14,287 nucleotides of DNA from an uncultured Chthoniobacterales bacterium (GCA_955652855.1 CATPCN010000743.1:1-14287); one strand, 5' to 3'. Positions 1-7,110 are shown, counted from the first letter of the stretch. Notes: a model not told the origin generated them from the letters alone. Numbers and translations: made by a program.

Positions 1-699
1 GAGATCAACGAAACGCAGCACGTTCATGTCGTGACGCTGGAAGATCCGATCGAATTCGTTCATCCTCCGCTCAAAGCCACATTCAACCAGCGCGAGCTCG
101 GACACGACTTCAACAATTATCCAAACGGCTTGCGCGCGGCATTGCGCCAGGCGCCCAAGATCATACTCGTGGGCGAAATGCGCGATCGCGCAACTGTGGA
201 AGTTGCGCTCATGGCAGCGGAAACTGGTCACCTCGTGCTCAGCACGTTGCACACGGTCGACGCCGGCCAATCCATCAACCGTATTCTCGGCCTGTTCTCG
301 CTCGGAGAAGAGCAGCAGCTGCGATTACGCCTGTCGGACACATTGCGCTACATCGTCAGCCAGCGCCTGGCCTCAAAAATCGGCGGCGGCCGGCAGTTGC
401 TCACCGAAATCATGGGCAACAATCTGCGCACGAAGGAAACGATCGCGCTCGGCAAAGGTGATCATCGGAATTTCTACGAGATCATTGAAGCGAGCTCGCC
501 TTTTGGCTGGATGACTTTTGATCAATCGATCATGCGCGCCTACGAGTCCGATCTGATCACCGAAGAGACGGCAAAGATGTTCGCTTCACGCAAAGGCAAG
601 GTCACGCGCGCGATCGATCTCGTGCAAAAAACCCGCGGCGTCGATGCCGACCTCGATTCTGGGCTCCGCCTCGATGTGGAGGCCAACGCTTTTCACTAA
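1..699 (+). CDS. PilT-type twitching/retraction ATPase, 5'-truncated
   Basis: This is the C-terminal part of a type IV pilus retraction ATPase (PilT/PilU branch of the secretion-ATPase superfamily), a cytoplasmic hexamer that powers pilus disassembly. The frame is open from base 1, so the gene enters the window already coding; the GTG at 31 is internal. About 232 residues are visible. The Asp-box region LEDPIEFVH lies at visible residues 13-21, the Walker B region IILVGEMRD at 54-62, and the His-box GHLVLSTLHT at 75-84. The Walker A loop is upstream of the window. The C-terminal AIRNLIRE-type motif that is well conserved in classical PilT is not recognisable: the equivalent stretch reads LRTKETIAL. 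A charged tail of roughly 30 residues follows. The protein is therefore a PilT-like variant rather than certain PilT. The next gene starts 9 bp downstream, which suggests co-transcription. Confidence 0.9.
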   Translation, partial: EINETQHVHVVTLEDPIEFVHPPLKATFNQRELGHDFNNYPNGLRAALRQAPKIILVGEMRDRATVEVALMAAETGHLVLSTLHTVDAGQSINRILGLFSLGEEQQLRLRLSDTLRYIVSQRLASKIGGGRQLLTEIMGNNLRTKETIALGKGDHRNFYEIIEASSPFGWMTFDQSIMRAYESDLITEETAKMFASRKGKVTRAIDLVQKTRGVDADLDSGLRLDVEANAFH

Positions 700-708
700 A
701 TCACTGCC

Positions 709-1173
709 ATGGAACAGGACACAGACGCATTTTTCGATCTCGGCGATAACACGGCGCTGGTCTGCGTAGACCATCAGCAATACCAAAAGATCATAGTGCC
801 GCAATTGATCGACATTACCTACAAGGTGCATCTCGGCCTCTTCGCCGAAGACGTCATCCTCAAGCTGAAAACGTACATCTACAATGTCGTCATCATCTAC
901 GAGAACTTCAAAGGCAGCACGCTCCAGACGAACCCGATCCTCGCCGAAATAGCGCGACGACCCGGCGCGAGCCGGCGCGACTTCTTCGTCGTGCTGCTTA
1001 GCCATCGTTTCGCGACGAACGACGCGATGACGGCGTTCGTTCACAGTGTCGATCAAATCATCAACGTGGCCGATCTGGCAAACTTCAAACCCGTCCTGCG
1101 ACGCAGTGTCGCCCAGCATCGGGAACTTTATCACCCGTTCCAGGAAACCATTCAAGCCGCCCAATCGCTCTAG
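709..1173 (+). CDS. Degenerate response-regulator receiver-like protein
   Basis: A 154-residue protein that I do not recognise by name. Its alternating pattern suggests a receiver (CheY-like) fold: strand ALVCV near residue 16, a helix, strand VHLGLFA near 39, strand NVVIIYENFKG at 59-69, and strand FFVVLLS followed by a late helix. Where a true receiver has its phospho-acceptor Asp at the end of strand 3, this protein has Tyr-Glu-Asn. The paired acidic residues normally found after strand 1 are also not present as a pair. It is therefore probably not phosphorylated. It starts 9 bp after the PilT-like gene and has no clear Shine-Dalgarno site, which suggests translation coupled to that gene. 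A role in controlling pilus retraction is inferred from context only. An open frame on the other strand (586-1350) overlaps both genes and looks like a shadow. Confidence 0.7.
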   Translation: MEQDTDAFFDLGDNTALVCVDHQQYQKIIVPQLIDITYKVHLGLFAEDVILKLKTYIYNVVIIYENFKGSTLQTNPILAEIARRPGASRRDFFVVLLSHRFATNDAMTAFVHSVDQIINVADLANFKPVLRRSVAQHRELYHPFQETIQAAQSL

Positions 1174-1358
1174 CGTGGCGTGGCGCTGAGAGCCGGCGGC
1201 CCTTGGGCGAAAACGTTGCGCTCCATCAAACCTAGAATTTCGAAGTTGCTTTAGTTGCGGAACAAAACAAACATGAGCGGGTTCAATGATTGCGGCTTGG
1301 TCGAACTTGTAGTTGCAACTCCAATGTTGTTGTCGATGTTTGCCGTCCAACTTCTTAT
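1174..1358. other. Intergenic gap, no gene seen
   Basis: This stretch of 185 bp separates the pilus-related pair from the acetyltransferase. It contains a GC-rich patch around GCCGGCGGC near 1192 and a perfect 10-bp palindrome AGTTGCAACT at 1311-1320. I see no T-tract that would make a convincing intrinsic terminator. The acetyltransferase frame stays open back to a TTG at 1290, but that extension is Cys/Val-rich and does not look coding. Confidence 0.5.
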
Positions 1359-1886
1359 ATGAACGTGATCAACGACTGGGTGCGATTTACGTGGGATTTA
1401 ACCACGCTGCCGACCTTTGAATCGGAATTACCCGAGCATTATCAAGTGGGGCAATTGACAGGCAGCGACGAGAAAGAATTGCGCAAAGTGATTTCAAGCT
1501 CGTTTGTCCTCGATCCCACATGGAATCCGGCGATGAACGAAGTCATGCAGATCGTCGAAGCTTCGCTCGATCGCGCATTCCAATCCGCCGAAAAAAGCGT
1601 TGGTCTCGCCCTGCGGCATGGCCTCCGCATTATCGGGGCGTCCGTCCTCTCGCTCGATCCGGAGTCGGAGAGCAATCTTTCGCCCGGCCCCTGCGTCCTT
1701 GTCGAATATCGAAACCGCGGCTTCGGAACGCGCCTCCTCGAGCATTCACTCCGAGCTTTGCGCGACGCGGGTCTCTCGCGTGCCATCGCCCTTACGAGAG
1801 GCAGCGCGCCGGTCGCAAAGTTTCTCTATCCGAAACATCAGGGCATCGCACTTCCGGCGGAAGTCGCGCCGCTACTGGCTGCGTAA
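1359..1886 (+). CDS. GNAT-family N-acetyltransferase
   Basis: A 175-residue protein of the GNAT superfamily, which transfers an acetyl group from acetyl-CoA to an amine; the acceptor cannot be told from sequence. The acetyl-CoA pyrophosphate-binding motif A is RNRGFG at residues 118-123, preceded by strand CVLVEY and followed by the helix TRLLEHSLRALRDAG, which is the classical arrangement. A C-terminal strand AIALT and the segment APVAKFLYPKH fit motif B. I chose the ATG at 1359 rather than the TTG at 1290 because the extra 23 residues look non-coding. The first 30 residues (NDWVRFTWDL onwards) resemble a short N-terminal extension seen in uncharacterised members. The gene is isolated, with gaps of about 185 bp before and 67 bp after. 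Motif A supports the family well; the specific role is unknown. Confidence 0.75.
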   Translation: MNVINDWVRFTWDLTTLPTFESELPEHYQVGQLTGSDEKELRKVISSSFVLDPTWNPAMNEVMQIVEASLDRAFQSAEKSVGLALRHGLRIIGASVLSLDPESESNLSPGPCVLVEYRNRGFGTRLLEHSLRALRDAGLSRAIALTRGSAPVAKFLYPKHQGIALPAEVAPLLAA

Positions 1887-1953
1887 TCTTTCGCGCGGCG
1901 GCTATTTCGGTGCGGTTTGATTTAGGCAATTACACTTTAAGGTTGGCCGCGGA

Positions 1954-2673
1954 ATGAAGGCAATCGTTCTAACGTACGATCGGTATCGAGCGATGACCGA
2001 GCACATGATCCTTCGATATGAACAGCTCTGGCCGACCCATCCGTTTACATTCCGGATTCCATTTCAAAATCTTGGAGGCAAAGACACGGACAGAACGAAT
2101 TATGTCCGGACGCCCGAAGACATCAGAGAAACAGCCTTGCATCTAATTGCAGACCTAAATGATGACGAATGGATCTATTGGTGCATCGACGACAAATATC
2201 CAATTCGGCTTGTTACCGAAAAAATTGTCGATCTCATCGAGGACGCCACACACTCGCCGGACATGAGCGGGCTCCTGTTTTGCCGGTGCCGAGCGGTTTT
2301 AGACAATCCCGAGCTCACACTCTATCCGAGAGAACGAGTCAATTCTTGGGGAGATATCTACTTCGAACGAAAAGCCTGGCACCAAATCTGGATTCACCAG
2401 CTACTAAGAGTCAAAGTATTGCGGCACTTGTTTAGCCATTTGCCTGCTGGTATTCCCACCGCCAAGGCGATGGACAAGTTAAAGGATGATGTAGTTAAGC
2501 CGACCGAACACCGGTTGTTCGTTACAAAGGACAATTTCGCAGTTTTTGGAGAAAGCACGCACAAGGGACTCATTACGCAAAATTGCTATGATAGCATTAG
2601 AAGCACCGGCATTGAGTTACCGCGTTGGTTTGATCAATCCAACGGGCAACATGTGATTATAGGAGAGCTATAG
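1954..2673 (+). CDS. Uncharacterised GT-A-like (putative glycosyltransferase) protein
   Basis: A 239-residue protein whose family I do not recognise. It begins with a strand and helix typical of nucleotide-sugar binding folds (KAIVLTYDRYRAMTEHM). In its middle is WIYWCIDDKYP at about residues 73-83, whose Asp-Asp pair sits after a hydrophobic strand as the DxD metal site does in GT-A glycosyltransferases. The C-terminal half is rich in Trp, Tyr and His, and includes VTKDNFAVFGESTHKG. There is no signal peptide or membrane segment, so it should be cytoplasmic. The downstream glycosyltransferase and sulfotransferases support a role in glycan assembly, but this is inference. The stop codon shares the hexamer CTATAG with the stop of the convergent gene. 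The region looks AT-richer than the guaA end of the window. Confidence 0.65.
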   Translation: MKAIVLTYDRYRAMTEHMILRYEQLWPTHPFTFRIPFQNLGGKDTDRTNYVRTPEDIRETALHLIADLNDDEWIYWCIDDKYPIRLVTEKIVDLIEDATHSPDMSGLLFCRCRAVLDNPELTLYPRERVNSWGDIYFERKAWHQIWIHQLLRVKVLRHLFSHLPAGIPTAKAMDKLKDDVVKPTEHRLFVTKDNFAVFGESTHKGLITQNCYDSIRSTGIELPRWFDQSNGQHVIIGEL

Positions 2674-3585
2674 CACGGTGCCATGCCACACCTGCTTGGT
2701 CAGGTTCCACAAGGTTCCTATACGTCGAGTGGACCAGGTGAAGTTTTGCGTAACCTGCCATAGTGCTTCCGATTTCCGACCTGCCGCTAAAGCTTCTGAT
2801 ACGCGCAGCTTCAAGATCTTTCGAAGCCAAACCTCTTCGATAACCCGAGTTTCTGCCTTGGGCAGGTGCGTCGACAATCTCAAAATCTCGGCAAGGACAT
2901 CCTCAAAGCATCGAATTCGTTCCTGACGAGAGATAGTCTTGGAGAAGCCGCCGGGGTGCGTTCGCTTTTCCATAAGTGGTTCCGGCACGTAAACGAATTG
3001 GGTAAACTTGGCCAGGCGTAATGTGAAAATAAAGCCGTCATGATGATTGAAACCCTCATCAAACAAGCCGACCGCTTTTACTAAGTCGTAACGAACCATT
3101 AGTGATCGCAGGACTCCCATTCGACCGGCGGCAATGTAAGCAAACACATCGCCAGAAGGCTCCGCAACAACATTTCGTACTCGAACACGCTCGCCCCTGG
3201 GATCTACCTGGTACCTATTACTGTAGCTGCAACAAGTCTGAGCGTGGCTAGCCAAAGTTTCTGTGTGCTTCGCGATATAGTCCGGGAGGAATCTATCGTC
3301 TCCGTCCAGGATCGCGACGTAATCTCCTGTTACCACTCGTAAAGCGCTGTTTCGATTCTTCGGAATGCCAACACTCTGGTCATGACAAATCCCACGGATC
3401 CAGCCGGAATAACGTGTTACGTAACCCCCGATGAGGCTAACCGAACCATCTTTAGTGGAGTGATCATCAGCGATGATGATCTCGTGAGGCTTCACACTTT
3501 GATGAATGACACTTTCGATCGCCTCTTTCAGATAGCGTTCCTGGTTGTAGGAAGTAATAATGACGCTAACGCGAGGTTGCGACAT
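2668..3585 (-). CDS. Family 2 glycosyltransferase
   Basis: A 305-residue GT2 enzyme that transfers a sugar from a nucleotide-sugar donor to a growing glycan, acting in the cytoplasm or at the inner membrane face. The GT-A domain is clear: VSVIITSYNQERYLKEAIES at 6-25, the nucleotide-binding EIIIADDHSTKDGS at 35-48, and the metal-binding DGDD at 94-97 in the context AILDGDDRFLPDY. A later segment, VGLFDEGFNHHDGFIF, matches the acceptor-side D/ED region. The last 80 residues are basic and helical, with no clear transmembrane helix. It lies 32 bp downstream of a sulfotransferase gene on the same strand, so the two probably form an operon. The sugar and the acceptor cannot be read from sequence. 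Confidence 0.9.
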   Translation of the reverse strand: MSQPRVSVIITSYNQERYLKEAIESVIHQSVKPHEIIIADDHSTKDGSVSLIGGYVTRYSGWIRGICHDQSVGIPKNRNSALRVVTGDYVAILDGDDRFLPDYIAKHTETLASHAQTCCSYSNRYQVDPRGERVRVRNVVAEPSGDVFAYIAAGRMGVLRSLMVRYDLVKAVGLFDEGFNHHDGFIFTLRLAKFTQFVYVPEPLMEKRTHPGGFSKTISRQERIRCFEDVLAEILRLSTHLPKAETRVIEEVWLRKILKLRVSEALAAGRKSEALWQVTQNFTWSTRRIGTLWNLTKQVWHGTVL

Positions 3586-3617
3586 CTCAGAAGCCAGTGC
3601 GTTGCACTTTGCCGGTC

Positions 3618-4295
3618 TTAGAAATGGTAGCCAAACAGCTCAATACTCTTAGCGAATCTGTCGGCCACTAGCCGTCTCGAAGCTTCATTGTAAAAAGATC
3701 GATAATCGGCTCTGGGCACCTGATTCTCTCTGGTGAGCGCGATTGGCGCGACGTCCAGTGCCTTACATATGTGTTCCCAATCGCTATCCAGATTTTCATA
3801 CTGTCCTACAAAATCGATAATGACGTTGTCGCCGTCACTTATCCAATCTAACAAGTCCTGGCCCGGCTGTTCATTGATCATCCTTTGGCCGTATTCGGAA
3901 TTGACGAATACGCCGAAGCTTTTCATTTCCCTAATTCGCGAAACGTGCGGCATTAAAGAAGGAAACTCGCCGGCGTGAGTAAGCCACCAGTGATACGACG
4001 AGACCATGAGGTCCCACGGGTTTCTCACAAAGCTAAATTTGAAAGCCTTATCCCATACTGGCCCCAGGATGTGGCGGACTTCCGAAGCTTTCGAGTGTTT
4101 GTGATATCGCCGGGCGTCGATTGGAACCGACCGTTGGCCGTGTAGGGCCGCCAGCGCCCGATGCACACTGGTGCCCGCGCATTTTGGAATATGTATGAAC
4201 ACATAATTTAGTAAGGAGGAATAACAGACAGGTTTCGCGCCTCGTTTAGCCACATCAATCTTCGGCATGCTCTCTCTTCGGATGGCTCGTGTCAT
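3618..4295 (-). CDS. Sulfotransferase family protein (Sulfotransfer_2-like), copy A
   Basis: A 225-residue PAPS-dependent sulfotransferase-like protein that would move sulfate to a hydroxyl, probably on a carbohydrate. The 5'-phosphosulfate loop is FIHIPKCAGTSVHRAL, with Lys38 and Thr42-Ser43. The 3'-phosphate region is FSFVRNPWDLMVSSYHW, with Arg91 and Ser99. The C-terminus FYNEASRRLVADRFAKSIEL ending in FGYHF is typical of small bacterial members. There is no membrane anchor. An alternative start is the ATG at 4268 (MPKIDVAKRG), which is preceded by the purine-rich AGAGAGAG; either start leaves the domain intact. It heads a two-gene unit with the family 2 glycosyltransferase and is divergent from copy B. 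It is clearly related to copies B and C but not a close duplicate. Confidence 0.88.
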   Translation of the reverse strand: MTRAIRRESMPKIDVAKRGAKPVCYSSLLNYVFIHIPKCAGTSVHRALAALHGQRSVPIDARRYHKHSKASEVRHILGPVWDKAFKFSFVRNPWDLMVSSYHWWLTHAGEFPSLMPHVSRIREMKSFGVFVNSEYGQRMINEQPGQDLLDWISDGDNVIIDFVGQYENLDSDWEHICKALDVAPIALTRENQVPRADYRSFYNEASRRLVADRFAKSIELFGYHF

Positions 4296-4367
4296 TCTTT
4301 AGTTGCGGCACTTCTCATCGCCATCTAACAATCATAACGATCTCTGCGTTTGCCCGGAAGAAACCCG
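4296..4367. promoter_or_regulatory. Divergent intergenic region between sulfotransferases A and B
   Basis: These 72 bp separate two head-to-head sulfotransferase genes and must hold the start signals of at least one of them. I could not identify confident -35/-10 boxes. A 12-mer, CTTTAGTTGCGG (4297-4308), also occurs at 1249-1260 in the other intergenic gap upstream of the acetyltransferase. A 12-base match in 14 kb can arise by chance, so little weight is placed on it. Confidence 0.4.
4356..4360 (+). promoter_or_regulatory. Ribosome binding site deciding the start of sulfotransferase B
   Basis: GGAAG lies 7 bases before the ATG at 4368. The frame is also open from a TTG at 4350, but that codon would place the ribosome site inside the gene. 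The ATG product also starts with the same ISHKH segment as its neighbour, copy C, which supports 4368 as the true start. Confidence 0.6.
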
Positions 4368-4997
4368 ATGATCATTTCTCACAAACATAAATTCATTTTT
4401 ATCAAGACAGCCAAAACCGCGAGCACGAGCATCGAGGTTTTCCTTTCGCCGCAATGCGGTCCAGACGACATTGTGACCCCAATCGTTCCTCCTGTCGAGG
4501 GACACTACCCGCGGAACTACGAAGAATTCTACAACCACATTCCCGCAACGCTGATTCAGGAGCGCGTTCCGGCCCAAGCGTGGAATAGCTATTTCAAGTT
4601 CTGCGTGGAAAGGAACCCATGGGACAAAGCGCTTTCGCATTACCATATGCAGGTCGCCCGCTTAAACGGCGACCTTTCTCTCGATCAATATCTGACAAAG
4701 GGTAAGTTTCCCATCAACTATCCGCGATACACCGATGCCTCCGGCACAACCGTCATCGTTGATCGGGTTCTGCGTTATGAAAATCTTAATGTCGATCTTG
4801 CTGACGTGTTCCAGCAGCTAAACGTGCCTTTTACTGGCACGCTTCGCGTGCGAGCAAAATCGGATTACCGGACCGATCGCACCCCCTATCAGCTGGTCTT
4901 TAACGAAGCACAGCGGAGAATAGTGGAACGGGCCTTTGCCAAAGAAATTGATCTGCACGGCTACCAGTTCGATTCGAAACCTGAACGCTTGTCGTGA
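4368..4997 (+). CDS. Sulfotransferase family protein, copy B
   Basis: A 209-residue PAPS-dependent sulfotransferase-like protein. The N-terminal strand and loop read ISHKHKFIFIKTAKTASTSIE, in which the usual Pro of the IPKTAGTS loop is replaced by Ala15; Lys16 and Thr20-Ser21 remain. The 3'-phosphate motif is YFKFCVERNPWDKALSHYHM, with Arg82 and Ser90. The end, FNEAQRRIVERAFAKEIDLHGYQF, matches copies A and C. It begins at an ATG with a ribosome binding site at 4356-4360. Its stop codon overlaps the GTG start of copy C in GTGA (4994-4997), so the two are likely translationally coupled. It is presumably cytoplasmic. The acceptor is unknown; a glycan is inferred from the neighbouring glycosyltransferase. 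The substituted loop residue might alter PAPS binding but does not remove the key lysine. Confidence 0.87.
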   Translation: MIISHKHKFIFIKTAKTASTSIEVFLSPQCGPDDIVTPIVPPVEGHYPRNYEEFYNHIPATLIQERVPAQAWNSYFKFCVERNPWDKALSHYHMQVARLNGDLSLDQYLTKGKFPINYPRYTDASGTTVIVDRVLRYENLNVDLADVFQQLNVPFTGTLRVRAKSDYRTDRTPYQLVFNEAQRRIVERAFAKEIDLHGYQFDSKPERLS

Positions 4998-5638
4998 TCT
5001 CTCACAAACACAGGTGCATTTTTGTCGAGGTGCCAAAAACGGCTTCGAGTAGCATACGAGCCATTGTCGGCAAACCGCTCAAGCCCCACATGGGCTTGTC
5101 GGAGATCAAAAAATTAATGGAGACTGGCTGGACGCCTTATGATGGCGTAACGAACCGAGCGCTCGAGTGTTTGTATCTCACGCGTTCAAGAAAACGCAGG
5201 ATCGAGGTCGGTCGACGGAAATTCGAAGCCTACTTTAAATTCGGGTTCGTTCGTAATCCATGGGACCGAGTCGTCTCTCTCTACGAACGCACGGAAGGTT
5301 TGCAAGTGAAGAACAAGATGACCTTCGATGAGTTCGTCGATTGGATTCAATACAGCAGCAGTACCTGCATTCATTCCTCTCCACATCGTTACCAACTCGA
5401 TTGGTTCGTCGATGGCAGCGGAACTTTACTTGCCGATTTTATCGGAAGATTCGAAAAACTTGAATCGGATTGGGCAACAGTGGCTCAAAAGCTGGGACTC
5501 ACTGAAAGCTTACCGCACAAGCGAGCCAATCCGCGCTCGCGGCACTACACTGATTATTATACGCCGCGAACACAGGAAGTAATCGCGAATAAGTTCAAGG
5601 TAGATATCGACTACTTTGGTTATGAATTTGGTCGATGA
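4994..5638 (+). CDS. Sulfotransferase family protein, copy C
   Basis: A 214-residue PAPS-dependent sulfotransferase-like protein starting at GTG 4994 inside the GTGA overlap with copy B. The 5'-phosphosulfate loop is IFVEVPKTASSSIRA, with Lys15 and Ser19-Ser20. The 3'-phosphate motif is YFKFGFVRNPWDRVVSLYER, with Arg87 and Ser95. Downstream segments TLLADFIGRFEKLESDW and YYTPRTQEVIANKF are typical of the small bacterial family. The N-terminal ISHKHRCIF and the YFKF-V-RNPWD region are close to copy B, so B and C look like a diverged tandem duplication. The middle (residues 30-75) differs strongly, which suggests different acceptors. The gene ends 9 bp before the convergent stop of the sulfatase gene. 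Confidence 0.88.
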   Translation: MISHKHRCIFVEVPKTASSSIRAIVGKPLKPHMGLSEIKKLMETGWTPYDGVTNRALECLYLTRSRKRRIEVGRRKFEAYFKFGFVRNPWDRVVSLYERTEGLQVKNKMTFDEFVDWIQYSSSTCIHSSPHRYQLDWFVDGSGTLLADFIGRFEKLESDWATVAQKLGLTESLPHKRANPRSRHYTDYYTPRTQEVIANKFKVDIDYFGYEFGR

Positions 5639-5647
5639 GCGCGAGAG

Positions 5648-7105
5648 CTACTTATAGGGCAGCTTGAGCTTATCGCGCGTCGATTCTTGCCAGCGGTGAA
5701 TCCCCCCCGCGCAACGCGAAATAGTCGCGCTGCATTGGCCGCTGTAATAAAGATTGCGCATTTCATGCGGGTCATCGTTCAAGTTATATAGCTCGTTCAG
5801 GTCCTTGTCGCGCAGGGAAAGCTTCCAACCATCCGGCGTGATAATCGTGCGAGTAGATTCTTCCACCGCCTGATTGATCATGCGACGTGGAGCGAGTGTC
5901 GTCCCTTTTTTGATCTTCTGCCCGACGGAGCTGGCATATCGGTTTGGAGACCACTCGATGAAAACGTTCTGCGCAGGCGTCGTTTCTCCACCCATCAAAG
6001 GCAGCAGACTTTTGCCCGCGCATTGAGTCGCCTCGGGTTGACCAAGCAAGTCGATTAACGTCGGCAGAAAATCGATGTGACTCACTGGTTGCGCAATTCG
6101 AGTATGTCGATGTTCGGGTAGTCGCACCAAATATGGAACGCGCACCGCTTCTTCGAACATGACTTCTTTGCCGAAGAGCTGATGTGCTCCCAACGTATCG
6201 CCGTGGTCGCTTGTATGAACGACCACAGTTTGTTCACTCAGCCCCGTCCGCTCCAGACATCCAAGGATGCCGCCGATGCTTTGATCGACCAGCGTGACAA
6301 GCCCGAGATATTTTTGTTTAAAGCTCCGATAATCGTCTTCGGTAATTCCAAAGTAGAAGCGCCGTCTCTTTCCCGTTGAATCGGTAAGCGCCTTGTCTTG
6401 CTGCCATTCGCGCATCAACCGATATCGCAACGGGACATCGTCATTCGGTGGAACGGCGGCCGTAAGATCGACGTCCACTTCACTGAGCGAGTGCTCCTCG
6501 TTGAGTGGACCGTTATAAGGAGGGTGCGGTTCTACAAAAGCGACGAAAAGAACAAAAGGATCGCGTTGATGTTTTTCGATGAATTCACACGCGTGTTTCT
6601 CCAGAAATGTCGACTGCGATAATTCCAGCGGCACATTACTCACAGCCAGCTCAGAGAACTCTCCGTCGCGATCGGGTGTTAGTCCCTTTGAAATTAAAAA
6701 TTGGCTGTAGTCGCTGGCGTGTTGTGTCGAAATCCACTTTTCAAAACCTCGTTGCTGAGCCCCTTCCAAGCCAAGGTGCCATTTGCCCATGTAAGCGGTT
6801 CGATAATCTCGATCTTGTAGCAGCTCGAGCAAAACTCGAAACCGCGGATCGAGAATCGAACCATTACTCGTGCATCCCGTCGTGTGCGGCCAAAGGCCTG
6901 TCATGAGCGACGCCCGCGAAGGCGAACAGACCGGTTGCGTCACGTAAGCTCGATTGAAGACGACCGACTCAGACGCAAGTTTATTCAAATTTGGAGCGTG
7001 AACCTTCGTATTTCCGTAGCATGCCATCGTGTCCACGCGTTGCTGATCGGTTAGAAAAACGATCAGATTACGTTTGCGCGGAAGATGAGCCGGTTGTGAC
7101 TTCAT
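5648..7105 (-). CDS. Type I sulfatase (formylglycine-dependent), no signal peptide
   Basis: A 485-residue sulfatase of the alkaline-phosphatase superfamily, which hydrolyses a sulfate ester. The metal-binding start is NLIVFLTDQQRVDTM at residues 13-27, with Asp20. The formylglycine signature CSPSRASLMTG begins at Cys60, the residue that a maturase oxidises. YMGKWHLG and SDHGDTLGAHQLFGK supply further metal and sulfate-binding residues. Length is normal for the family. I chose the ATG at 7105 (MKSQPAHLP). The open frame continues to 7162, but that would overlap the end of the upstream gene and has no domain content. The start lies 5 bp after the stop of the upstream fusion gene. No signal peptide is visible: the N-terminus is basic and then enters the first strand, so the enzyme is probably cytoplasmic, unlike many polysaccharide sulfatases. 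No maturase gene is in the window. The substrate is unknown. Confidence 0.9.
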   Translation of the reverse strand: MKSQPAHLPRKRNLIVFLTDQQRVDTMACYGNTKVHAPNLNKLASESVVFNRAYVTQPVCSPSRASLMTGLWPHTTGCTSNGSILDPRFRVLLELLQDRDYRTAYMGKWHLGLEGAQQRGFEKWISTQHASDYSQFLISKGLTPDRDGEFSELAVSNVPLELSQSTFLEKHACEFIEKHQRDPFVLFVAFVEPHPPYNGPLNEEHSLSEVDVDLTAAVPPNDDVPLRYRLMREWQQDKALTDSTGKRRRFYFGITEDDYRSFKQKYLGLVTLVDQSIGGILGCLERTGLSEQTVVVHTSDHGDTLGAHQLFGKEVMFEEAVRVPYLVRLPEHRHTRIAQPVSHIDFLPTLIDLLGQPEATQCAGKSLLPLMGGETTPAQNVFIEWSPNRYASSVGQKIKKGTTLAPRRMINQAVEESTRTIITPDGWKLSLRDKDLNELYNLNDDPHEMRNLYYSGQCSATISRCAGGIHRWQESTRDKLKLPYK

Positions 7106-7110
7106 GATCG

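Noticed and set aside
586..1350. Long minus-strand open frame of 254 codons
   Set aside because: It overlaps the PilT-like and receiver-like genes antisense, and its composition (runs of basic and acidic residues, no domain) is typical of a shadow frame in GC-rich DNA.
3596..3608. Small hairpin AGTGC-GTT-GCACT in the gap between sulfotransferase A and the glycosyltransferase
   Set aside because: The 5-bp stem has no T-tract and is too weak to call a terminator; the two genes look co-transcribed.
1249..4308. Repeated 12-mer CTTTAGTTGCGG at 1249-1260 and 4297-4308 as a regulatory motif
   Set aside because: Several 12-base repeats are expected by chance in 14 kb; two copies alone are not evidence.
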